From an uncultured Fretibacterium sp. (lineage in GTDB: Bacteria; Synergistota; Synergistia; Synergistales; Aminobacteriaceae), in contig CALEPX010000019.1 in assembly GCA_937911045.1 (NCBI GenBank), positions 1 through 5,399 on the forward strand: a DNA stretch of 5,399 nt. The letters are read 5' to 3'. The notes beneath the pieces are model-generated. The model did not search any database and was not told the origin of the DNA. It saw nothing but the letters and a program-made list of their open reading frames with translations. Below are positions 1-5,248 of the stretch, piece by piece (within the stretch, counting starts at the first letter, position 1; each line of letters begins with the position of its first letter). The position numbers were made by a program, and so were the translations under genes.

Positions 1-1
1 T

Positions 2-1993
2 AATGAGAACGAACACAGCCCAAAGTACAAGAAAGCGTTGTTAAAGGATAACTCATTTTTGCGCAATATTCCTTGGGGCTTGCACACAATCAATCGCAAT
101 AACCCCGACGAAAATAATTCCACTCTGTTCATCACTGAAGGCGCTTTTGACGCCATGTTACTTGATCAGGCTGGCGCGTGTGTCCTCTCGGCGTTCGGCG
201 GCGATTTCGGTTCAAATTGGAACCAAGTTATCAGCATTGCTAAGGATTTCAAGAAAGTTATCCTCGCTTATGACAACGACGAGGCAGGAGAGAATTTCAC
301 TTTCAATGCTGCTCAAAAATTAGTGCAAAACGGAATCAATTTTGAGTGCTCCGTTTTCTTAGGAAAAGATATCGCTGAACATTTCCAGATTGGCGGTGGG
401 CTCGAAGGTCTGCTCAAATCAACTCGTCCGGGATTTACTTGGCTTGCTCACCGCTTCACTCTCGGCAAAAAATTCGAGGAGATGACGCCAAACGAGCAGG
501 AAAAAGTTATGGACAATTTCAAAACTTTCCTCTCATCGGTTGCGCGCTACGTTGAGAAAAGTGAACTCACTAAGATTATAAACTCCGTCAAGGATTACTT
601 CCCGAAGGATTGGCTCAAGGCAGTACAAAAAGAAGCTGTGGAAGGTCCGGCAGAAAACGAACTCGCTCAGGAAGTCATCGACAGATTTAACATCCTTTAC
701 GACGACCGCTTGGGCACTTACAAGTACCAATCCAGCGGGATCTGGGAACAACTCGAACCCACTGAACTTGAGAATTACGTGACCAGAGTTCTTGGGAAGA
801 GATATACCTCAAGAAAACTTTCTGCCGTTACGAAATTAGTCAAGGCTCTCGCGAAGGGAACGAATATTCGCCGCTTTATTACGAGCCTCGACAAAATGCC
901 GTGCCTGAGTTTTAAGAACGGGACGCTGGTCTTCTTTTACGACAAGTGTTCCACACGCTTCAGGGAACACGCGCCAGAGGATTACGTCACTGTGCAAACC
1001 GGTTATAACTATGATCCGGAGGCAAAGAGTACAATCTTCTTACCGGCGCTCCACACAATTTTCAACGGGAATGAGGATAGCATCACAACCCTACAGGAAT
1101 TTTTTGGCTACTCCCTGCTGAATGACTGCCGTTATCATAAGGCTCTGTTCAGTCTGGGCTGCGGCGGAAACGGCAAAAGTGTTGTCACCGAAGTTCTACG
1201 AGCTATGCTTGGCGGCATGGATGCTTTGGGAACCACGCTCGTTTCGTCAACGCCTCTGGACAAAATGAGCAAGGATTTCAGACTCATGCTTCTGAAAAAT
1301 TCATGGGTCAACATTTCGAGTGAAACTGACAGTGAGGTCGGCGGAATCGAAGCACGTTTCAAGACACTCACATCGGGCGAGCCAATCGAGGACAGTTATA
1401 AGGGCAAGAATCCGATCACATTCATTTCACGGGCAAAGGTGATCGTCAACTGCAACACGTTCCCGAAATTTAGGGATAAATCGAAGGGTTTGGAACGGCG
1501 CTGTCTTTTCATCGATTTCCCTGTCAACTTCGTCGATAATCCCAAGGGAAAGCATGACAGAAAGATTGATCCAAGCTTAATTCGTAGCATCACAAGTAAT
1601 CCTGAAGAATTGGCCGGCGTCTTTAACTGGGCTCTGGAGGGCTTATTCCGCATCCTCAGAAATGACGGCTTCACCATGACGGCTTCTCAAGAAAAACTCA
1701 TGGCGGATTTTATGCGCTTTAACAATCCCATTATTGACTTCCTCGATGAGAGCAAAAATGTACTTTTCGATGAAAATGATAATGGACGTGACATCAAGCG
1801 AACTGAGCTTTACGCGATATTCAAACAATATGCAGCCGAAAATAACGAGGACGTTCCATCAGCACGACACTTTTATCAGGCATTCGTAAACACGCTCAAG
1901 GGACTGGGCAGCGGAGCAAGATTGCATCAGCATCACGGCAAAGGTTTCTACTACGAGTTAGAGGAAAAACCAGTTTTCCTGAAAGCAGAATAA
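2..1993 (+). CDS. Phage/plasmid-type DNA primase-helicase (TOPRIM + D5/SF3 helicase), 5'-truncated
   Basis: This protein probably primes and unwinds DNA for replication of a phage, plasmid or integrative element. The frame is open to the window edge, so the N-terminus (probably including a zinc-binding region) is missing. A TTG at 38 is not a convincing start because plausible family sequence (SPKYKKAL) precedes it. Counting from codon 38, the TOPRIM core shows ITEG with Glu34 and AYDNDEAG with Asp79 and Asp81, the metal-binding acidic residues. A D5_N-like region (about 330-370) leads into an SF3-type ATPase. Its Walker A is GCGGNGKS (374-381), its Walker B-like strand is WVNISSETD (Glu429), its sensor-1 motif is VNCNTFP (Asn473), and its arginine finger is probably Arg487/Arg488. 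The C-terminal part (about 585-645) resembles the small winged-helix domain of such primases. The gene is separated from the downstream operon by 417 bp. The family assignment is firm; the host element is inferred. Confidence 0.9.
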   Translation, partial: NENEHSPKYKKALLKDNSFLRNIPWGLHTINRNNPDENNSTLFITEGAFDAMLLDQAGACVLSAFGGDFGSNWNQVISIAKDFKKVILAYDNDEAGENFTFNAAQKLVQNGINFECSVFLGKDIAEHFQIGGGLEGLLKSTRPGFTWLAHRFTLGKKFEEMTPNEQEKVMDNFKTFLSSVARYVEKSELTKIINSVKDYFPKDWLKAVQKEAVEGPAENELAQEVIDRFNILYDDRLGTYKYQSSGIWEQLEPTELENYVTRVLGKRYTSRKLSAVTKLVKALAKGTNIRRFITSLDKMPCLSFKNGTLVFFYDKCSTRFREHAPEDYVTVQTGYNYDPEAKSTIFLPALHTIFNGNEDSITTLQEFFGYSLLNDCRYHKALFSLGCGGNGKSVVTEVLRAMLGGMDALGTTLVSSTPLDKMSKDFRLMLLKNSWVNISSETDSEVGGIEARFKTLTSGEPIEDSYKGKNPITFISRAKVIVNCNTFPKFRDKSKGLERRCLFIDFPVNFVDNPKGKHDRKIDPSLIRSITSNPEELAGVFNWALEGLFRILRNDGFTMTASQEKLMADFMRFNNPIIDFLDESKNVLFDENDNGRDIKRTELYAIFKQYAAENNEDVPSARHFYQAFVNTLKGLGSGARLHQHHGKGFYYELEEKPVFLKAE

Positions 1994-2017
1994 TTCCTCA
2001 AAGCGGAATAATTCCTC
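1976..2017. repeat. 18-bp tandem repeat across the primase stop codon
   Basis: The unit AAAGCAGAATAATTCCTC (1982-1999) is followed at once by a copy with one change (2000-2017, A1987 to G2005). A partial earlier copy is visible as TTCCT at 1976-1980, so TTCCT recurs at 1976, 1994 and 2012 with an exact 18-bp period. The unit contains the TAA stop and its length is a multiple of three, so a second in-frame TAA lies at 2009-2011. In the second copy, GGAATAATTCC (2005-2015) is a perfect 5-bp-arm inverted repeat. No function is evident. Confidence 0.85.
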
Positions 2018-2053
2018 GCTGAAGGAAACTCCAATAACGGGGAACCGGTAAAT

Positions 2054-2070
2054 CTGGTGCAGTGCATCAG
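2054..2070. promoter_or_regulatory. 17-bp imperfect palindrome, possible protein-binding site
   Basis: CTGGTGCAGTGCATCAG is a dyad centred on G2062, with seven of eight arm positions complementary (mismatch G2057/T2067). Sites of this size often bind dimeric helix-turn-helix proteins. It could instead be part of the 5' side of the terminator-like structure that follows. The symmetry is seen directly; the function is a guess. Confidence 0.3.
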
Positions 2071-2094
2071 GTGTAATTAATGCTGCCTTTTTTT
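2059..2094 (+). terminator. Possible Rho-independent terminator after the primase gene
   Basis: GCAG (2059-2062) and CAT (2065-2067) can pair with CTGC (2083-2086) and ATG (2080-2082), leaving a two-base bulge and a 12-base loop. One base later comes a run of seven Ts (2088-2094). The stem is short and imperfect, so the call rests mainly on the T-tract and the position 66 bp after the primase stop. Confidence 0.35.
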
Positions 2095-2128
2095 AGGTGA
2101 GGACGCAAAATTTTCCCAATTTTTTGCC

Positions 2129-2191
2129 ACTGAGGACGACGTTCTTGCGATTGAGGACGCCTTCTTTACGATTGAGGACACCGTTTTGACG
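2129..2191. repeat. Three 21-bp tandem repeats (iteron-like)
   Basis: Three contiguous 21-bp units run at 2129-2149, 2150-2170 and 2171-2191. Each begins A(C/T)TGAGGAC and ends with a T-rich stretch and CG. An extra TGAGGACGC lies 33 bp upstream (from 2098), and a decayed unit beginning ACTGGAGCG follows at 2192. The array has no unique spacers, so it is not CRISPR. A 21-bp period is two helical turns and is typical of plasmid iterons. An AT-rich stretch (2281-2380) and an upstream replication gene fit an origin, but that is inference. A decayed coding or slippage-generated repeat is also possible. Confidence 0.75.
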
Positions 2192-2242
2192 ACTGGAGCG
2201 CGCCATTTTTGCGGCTAAAGATGCCTTTCAGAACAGAATTTG

Positions 2243-2283
2243 ACCGGTGGAAATGCTTTTTGAGGGGGACATTTCCGGTTTTT
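2243..2283 (+). terminator. Possible hairpin terminator upstream of the R-M operon
   Basis: ACCGG (2243-2247) and AAATG (2251-2255) can pair with CATTT (2270-2274) and CCGGT (2275-2279). This gives a 10-bp stem with a three-base bulge (TGG, 2248-2250) and a 14-base loop, followed by TTTTT (2279-2283). An alternative 7-bp pairing is GGAAATG with CATTTCC. It could terminate readthrough from the primase side and insulate the downstream operon. The large loop and short T-run weaken the call. Confidence 0.4.
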
Positions 2284-2380
2284 ACAAATTCTTGTTAAAA
2301 TTACTTACTAACTAACTACGCAATTTTTTTTAAACGTTTTCAAAAATCATAAGATAGAAGCTATTTCAGAATGCTAAAAT
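2281..2380. other. AT-rich leader region (22 G/C in 100 bases)
   Basis: By direct count only 22 of these 100 bases are G or C, well below the flanking genes. The stretch contains an ACTA-type simple repeat (2301-2320), a run of eight Ts (2324-2331), and a dyad centred at 2335/2336 (AAACGTTT, flanked by TTTTT at 2325-2329 and AAAAA at 2342-2346). It could be an UP-element or operator region for the downstream promoter, or the unwinding element of an origin associated with the 21-bp repeats. No gene is visible here. Confidence 0.5.
2372..2380 (+). promoter_or_regulatory. Probable extended -10 promoter element for the R-M operon
   Basis: TGCTAAAAT combines an extended TG motif with a hexamer matching five of six bases of TATAAT. 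It would place the transcription start near 2387, giving a leader of about 25 nt that carries the ribosome binding site. I see no good -35 hexamer 16-18 bp upstream (the sequence near 2352 is AGATAG), which is tolerable for an extended -10 promoter. This is the best promoter candidate for the whole downstream operon. Confidence 0.4.
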
Positions 2381-2391
2381 ATTTGTGGGAG

Positions 2392-2411
2392 GAGGAAGTT
2401 AGAGGAAGTTA
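2392..2411 (+). repeat. 10-bp tandem duplication creating two Shine-Dalgarno sequences
   Basis: GAGGAAGTTA occurs twice in immediate succession (2392-2401 and 2402-2411). Each copy carries a purine-rich ribosome binding site, and the last A of the second copy is the A of the start codon at 2411. The second SD (AGGA, 2403-2406) is close to the ATG with a four-base spacer. The first (GGAGG, 2391-2395) is too distant for direct initiation. The duplication probably affects expression strength or standby binding, but this is inferred. Confidence 0.8.
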
Positions 2412-2899
2412 TGAGCAAATATTACGACTTATTTTTGAAGCGCATCAATAAACCCGGTCGTTATAGCTGGGTCACGGCAAATTTTGGTGAGGGGATAAGG
2501 ATTCACTCAGATAGGGAAGATCGTCATTTATATGTTTTGAGTACTGAAGTGCGGGAGAAGGCAGTCAAATGGGTTGAGGCAAATATATTCCCTCGTAAAA
2601 CACCATTTTTGGATTCAAGCAGTTACGCCATGAAGCACGTACTCCAAGAACGGACGAATATTTACATGACCAATAATCAGTTCAAAGAATTGATGTTGCT
2701 TTGCGGTTTTTATCCTGTGAAGGTTGACGAACTGAACTGGCATTTTTGCATCAGTGCGCGCTCGCCGATTTTTCAAATGAGGAAAGGGAGATTCGGACTG
2801 ACTATGCCCGAGTGTGTGGTCGAATACGATGACGAACAAAAGTATTGGGCTTCTGAAACGGAAGCACCGTTCTTGATTTTACTGGAAGATTTACTATGA
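2411..2899 (+). CDS. Uncharacterised 162-aa protein, first gene of the R-M operon
   Basis: I do not recognise a named family with confidence. The protein is soluble, with no signal peptide or membrane segment. Its most distinctive block is residues 69-114, with an SSYAMKHVLQ start, an IYMTNNQFKELMLLCGFYPV helix-like stretch and ELNWHFCIS. This block looks conserved, and I associate similar wording loosely with small hypothetical proteins of bacterial mobile elements. The C-terminus is acidic (EYDDEQKYW and then LLEDLL). The start at 2411 has a strong, duplicated Shine-Dalgarno. The stop overlaps the hsdM start as ATGA (2896-2899), so its translation is coupled to the methyltransferase. That suggests a role in or regulation of the R-M locus, but position alone cannot show it. 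It has no obvious helix-turn-helix, so it is not clearly a controller protein. Confidence 0.8.
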   Translation: MSKYYDLFLKRINKPGRYSWVTANFGEGIRIHSDREDRHLYVLSTEVREKAVKWVEANIFPRKTPFLDSSSYAMKHVLQERTNIYMTNNQFKELMLLCGFYPVKVDELNWHFCISARSPIFQMRKGRFGLTMPECVVEYDDEQKYWASETEAPFLILLEDLL

Positions 2900-4509
2900 T
2901 GAATCGCAATGAGCGCAATGAGCGCAATGAACGTGAAGAATTACACCGTGCTATTTGGGCAATAGCTGATGATCTGCGTGGCGCGGTTGATGGCTGGGAC
3001 TTTAAGAATTATGTGCTGGGGATGATGTTTTACCGGTACATTTCTGAGAACTTGACGACTTACATTAACGCTGGCGAGGAAGCTGCCGGAAACAATGGCT
3101 TTGATTATGCCAAGATGTCCGATGAGGAAGCAGAGGAGGCACGCGAAGGGCTTGTCGAGGAGAGGGGCTTCTTCATTTTACCGAGCGAACTTTTTTGCAA
3201 CGTCAGGGCAAAAGCTGATCATGGTGAGAGCTGGAAATTCCCGAACGGTGCAGATATGCTCTTGAATGAAAAGCTTGAGACGGTTTTCCGACACATTGAA
3301 GAATCAGCAAAAGGTAGCATGTCTGAGCGCAGTTTTGCAGGATTGTTCGGCGATTTTGACGTGAACAGTAATAAGCTTGGCAGCACCGTAGCCAAAAGAA
3401 ATGAGCGTCTGGTCAAACTGCTTGACGGCATTGCTTCAATGAATCTTGGGTCAGTCAAGGATCATGAGATTGATGCCTTTGGTGATGCTTATGAGTACTT
3501 GATGACAATGTACGCCTCCAACGCAGGCAAGTCTGGCGGTGAATTTTTCACACCAGCGGATGTTTCTGTTCTGCTGACTCGCCTTGGCACGGTTGGCAAA
3601 ACGAGCATCAATAAGGTTTACGATCCTGCTTGCGGTTCAGGATCGCTGCTGCTAAAGGTCGAGAAAGTTCTGGGCAGAAACGCAGTTCAGATTGGTTTCT
3701 TTGGTCAGGAGATTAACATCACGACTTACAATCTTTGCCGTATTAACATGTTTCTTCACGACATCGACTTTAACAAATTCGACGTTGCCTGCGAGGACAC
3801 GCTGACCAATCCGCAGCATTGGGATGATGAGCCGTTTGAGCTGATCGTTTCCAATCCGCCATACTCAATTAAATGGGCTGGAGATGAGAATCCGTTACTG
3901 ATCAATGATCCGAGATTTTCTCCAGCTGGAGTTCTCGCCCCCAAATCCAAAGCCGACTTGGCGTTCATAATGCACGCATTGAGCTGGCTTGCACCGAACG
4001 GCACGGCTGCGATAGTTTGCTTCCCTGGGATCATGTACCGTGGAGGTGCTGAACAGAAAATCAGAAAGTACTTAGTTGATAACAACTTCATCGATTGCAT
4101 TATTCAGCTGCCGAGTAATTTGTTTTTCGGGACTTCGATCGCGACGTGTGTGATGGTCATGAAACGTAGCAAAGTTGATAACAGGATTCTGTTCATAGAC
4201 GCTAGCAATCAGTGCGTGAAAGTGACGAATAATAACAAGCTCCTGCCCGAACATATTGACGCGATCGTTGATGCATTCACAAAGCGCGAAAGTGTGGACT
4301 ATTTTTGCAGACTGGTGGATTATGACGAGGTTAGAGAGCAGAATTACAATTTGTCGGTGAGTACGTACGTTGAGCAGGAGGACACTCGCGAGAAAATCGA
4401 CATCAAGAAGCTGAATGCTGAAATCAGGGAGCTTGTTGCCGGTGAGCAGGTGCTGCGTGATGAGATTGACAAAATCATTGCCGAGATCGAAGGAGATCAG
4501 GACAAATGA
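2896..4509 (+). CDS. hsdM: Type I restriction-modification DNA methyltransferase subunit (N6-adenine)
   Basis: HsdM transfers a methyl group from S-adenosylmethionine to adenine N6 at the site chosen by HsdS, and forms the M2S core of type I enzymes. The N-terminal HsdM_N domain carries IWAIADDLRGAVDGWDFKNY and VLGMMFYRYISENL, a pattern typical of the EcoR124I-like (type IC) group. The methyltransferase domain has FFTP (217-220), the AdoMet-binding motif I DPACGSGS (243-250) and the catalytic motif IV NPPY (320-323). The C-terminus is probably a coiled coil (about 499-537) for subunit contacts. The length of 537 aa is normal. The start at 2896 overlaps the previous stop and has GGAAG at 2884-2888; ATG 2899 is an alternative one codon on. 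The N-terminus carries an unusual NERNERNERE run from a 9-bp tandem repeat. The stop overlaps the ATG of a small broken ORF at 4506. Confidence 0.96.
   Translation: MMNRNERNERNEREELHRAIWAIADDLRGAVDGWDFKNYVLGMMFYRYISENLTTYINAGEEAAGNNGFDYAKMSDEEAEEAREGLVEERGFFILPSELFCNVRAKADHGESWKFPNGADMLLNEKLETVFRHIEESAKGSMSERSFAGLFGDFDVNSNKLGSTVAKRNERLVKLLDGIASMNLGSVKDHEIDAFGDAYEYLMTMYASNAGKSGGEFFTPADVSVLLTRLGTVGKTSINKVYDPACGSGSLLLKVEKVLGRNAVQIGFFGQEINITTYNLCRINMFLHDIDFNKFDVACEDTLTNPQHWDDEPFELIVSNPPYSIKWAGDENPLLINDPRFSPAGVLAPKSKADLAFIMHALSWLAPNGTAAIVCFPGIMYRGGAEQKIRKYLVDNNFIDCIIQLPSNLFFGTSIATCVMVMKRSKVDNRILFIDASNQCVKVTNNNKLLPEHIDAIVDAFTKRESVDYFCRLVDYDEVREQNYNLSVSTYVEQEDTREKIDIKKLNAEIRELVAGEQVLRDEIDKIIAEIEGDQDK
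2905..2931 (+). repeat. 9-bp tandem repeat (three copies) in the hsdM 5' end
   Basis: CGCAATGAG is repeated at 2905-2913 and 2914-2922, with a third copy ending GAA at 2923-2931. It encodes RNE in register and gives the RNERNERNE run near the start of HsdM. Because the unit is nine bases, copy changes would lengthen or shorten the N-terminus without changing frame, so it is not an on/off switch. It lies before the conserved HsdM_N domain, in a part likely to tolerate length change. Confidence 0.85.
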
Positions 4510-4603
4510 ACAAAACAGATTTCTTCGAGATGTGTTCTTCGAGATGTGTCATAATGTCGCAAGTCGTCAACAGACTGAATTTGAAAGAGAGCGATACGCA
4601 TGA
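4506..4603 (+). pseudogene. Small coupled ORF frameshifted by a 14-bp duplication
   Basis: An ATG at 4506 overlaps the hsdM stop (ATGA) and opens a frame beginning MNKTDFFEMC. As written, it runs to TAA at 4626-4628 (40 codons), 29 bases into mntA. A perfect 14-bp tandem duplication (4521-4548) lies inside it. If one copy is removed, the same ATG gives a 27-residue peptide ending FERERYA, whose TGA (4601-4603) overlaps the mntA start as ATGA. Overlaps at both ends of the restored frame match the style of this operon, so a small coupled gene or coupling leader was probably broken. I do not recognise the peptide. It could instead be the remnant of a longer gene lost when the toxin-antitoxin pair was inserted. 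Confidence 0.6.
4521..4548. repeat. Perfect 14-bp tandem duplication
   Basis: TTCTTCGAGATGTG occurs at 4521-4534 and again, identically, at 4535-4548. The length is not a multiple of three, so gain or loss of one copy shifts the frame of the small ORF that begins at 4506. The perfect identity suggests a recent event, a reversible slippage site, or an assembly artefact. Confidence 0.9.
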
Positions 4604-4893
4604 ACAGGTTTCAAGATTTAATAACTAACGTTGCTCCTATTGCAATAAAACATGGCGTAAAAAAAATTAAACTGTTTGGCTCACGCGCAAGAGGAGAAGG
4701 ACGCCCACAGAGCGATTATGATTTCCTGATAAGCAGGGGAGAGATTGACACACTCATAAAATATTCAGCGTTTGTTGAAGACCTTGAAGAACTTTTGGGA
4801 ACTCATGTTGATGTCATAACAGACACTTCTGATGATGACGAGCTGATAGCTTCGGCTGAGAAAGACGGGATTTTGCTATATGAAAATAAATAA
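4600..4893 (+). CDS. mntA: MNT-domain nucleotidyltransferase antitoxin (MntA-like)
   Basis: This is a minimal nucleotidyltransferase of the type paired with HEPN toxins. In studied MntA-HepT systems the antitoxin AMPylates a tyrosine in the toxin's RX4HXY motif and so silences it. The signature GSx10DxD is complete: Gly27-Ser28, then Asp39 and Asp41 (SDYDFLI), with the third metal-binding acid at Asp71 in HVDVIT. At 97 aa the protein is full length for the family. A purine-rich AAAGAGAG (4584-4591) precedes the ATG by eight bases. The ATG overlaps the TGA of the frame that would be used by the un-duplicated upstream ORF. The 3' end overlaps hepT by 14 bp, as expected for a coupled antitoxin-toxin pair. 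By eye it is more AT-rich than hsdM, compatible with later insertion into the R-M operon. Confidence 0.9.
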   Translation: MNRFQDLITNVAPIAIKHGVKKIKLFGSRARGEGRPQSDYDFLISRGEIDTLIKYSAFVEDLEELLGTHVDVITDTSDDDELIASAEKDGILLYENK

Positions 4894-5248
4894 ACGCGAC
4901 GCGCAAATTGTCAGAAAAATCATTAAATATTGTAATGAGATTAAACTCACTCATACGAATTTTATGAATGACAGGGAACTTTTCTTTGACAAAGGAAAGG
5001 GCTTCATTTACCGGAACTCAATCTCTATGCCGCTTCTTCAGATTGGCGAGCTTGTTAAAAATCTTTCGGATGATTTCAAAGCCAGCCGTAATTCTGTCCA
5101 GTGGCGCGAAATTGCGAGAATGAGGGATTTTTTTGCGCATCATTACGGTGCTCTCGATTATGAGATGACATGGAAGACATCACGGGAGAGCATTTCAGAA
5201 TTGAAAAATTATCTTGAAAGCATCAACAGCGAGGACTATGAATCATGA
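4880..5248 (+). CDS. hepT: HEPN-domain RNase toxin (HepT-like, DUF86)
   Basis: HepT-family proteins are small all-helical HEPN ribonucleases that act as toxins when not modified by the partner MntA. The active-site motif RX4HXY is intact: Arg82, His87 and Tyr89 in MRDFFAHHYG. The tyrosine is the expected AMPylation target. A helix carrying SMPLLQIGELVKNLS (49-63) matches the usual first half of the family fold. The length of 122 aa is typical. The start at 4880 lies inside mntA (14-bp overlap) with only a weak GGGA (4867-4870), which fits coupled translation. The stop overlaps the hsdS ATG (ATGA, 5245-5248). The toxin therefore lies directly between antitoxin and specificity subunit on one transcript. 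The catalytic residues are all present, so it is probably active. Confidence 0.92.
   Translation: MKINKRDAQIVRKIIKYCNEIKLTHTNFMNDRELFFDKGKGFIYRNSISMPLLQIGELVKNLSDDFKASRNSVQWREIARMRDFFAHHYGALDYEMTWKTSRESISELKNYLESINSEDYES

Noticed and set aside
38..40. TTG at 38 as the true start of the primase gene
   Set aside because: The frame is open upstream to base 2 and the preceding residues look like family sequence. No convincing ribosome binding site precedes it, so the gene is truncated by the window.
533..1828. Several minus-strand open frames of 60-93 codons inside the primase gene
   Set aside because: They lie antisense to a strongly conserved coding region, have no domain character, and are shadows of the + strand codons.
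2093..2206. A 37-codon minus-strand gene over the 21-bp repeats
   Set aside because: It has no good ribosome binding site, its sequence merely reflects the repeats, and it faces against every other gene. It is mentioned only as a low-interest observation.
2096..2213. CRISPR array
   Set aside because: The 21-bp units are contiguous, with no unique spacers, and are too short and too variable. No cas genes are present.
2615..4254. Minus-strand open frames within the 162-aa gene and hsdM
   Set aside because: They are antisense shadows of supported genes and show no recognisable motifs.
4415..4603. A 62-codon + strand frame ending just at the mntA start
   Set aside because: Its first half overlaps hsdM out of frame. 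Only its 3' end is meaningful, as the original reading frame of the small ORF disrupted by the 14-bp duplication.
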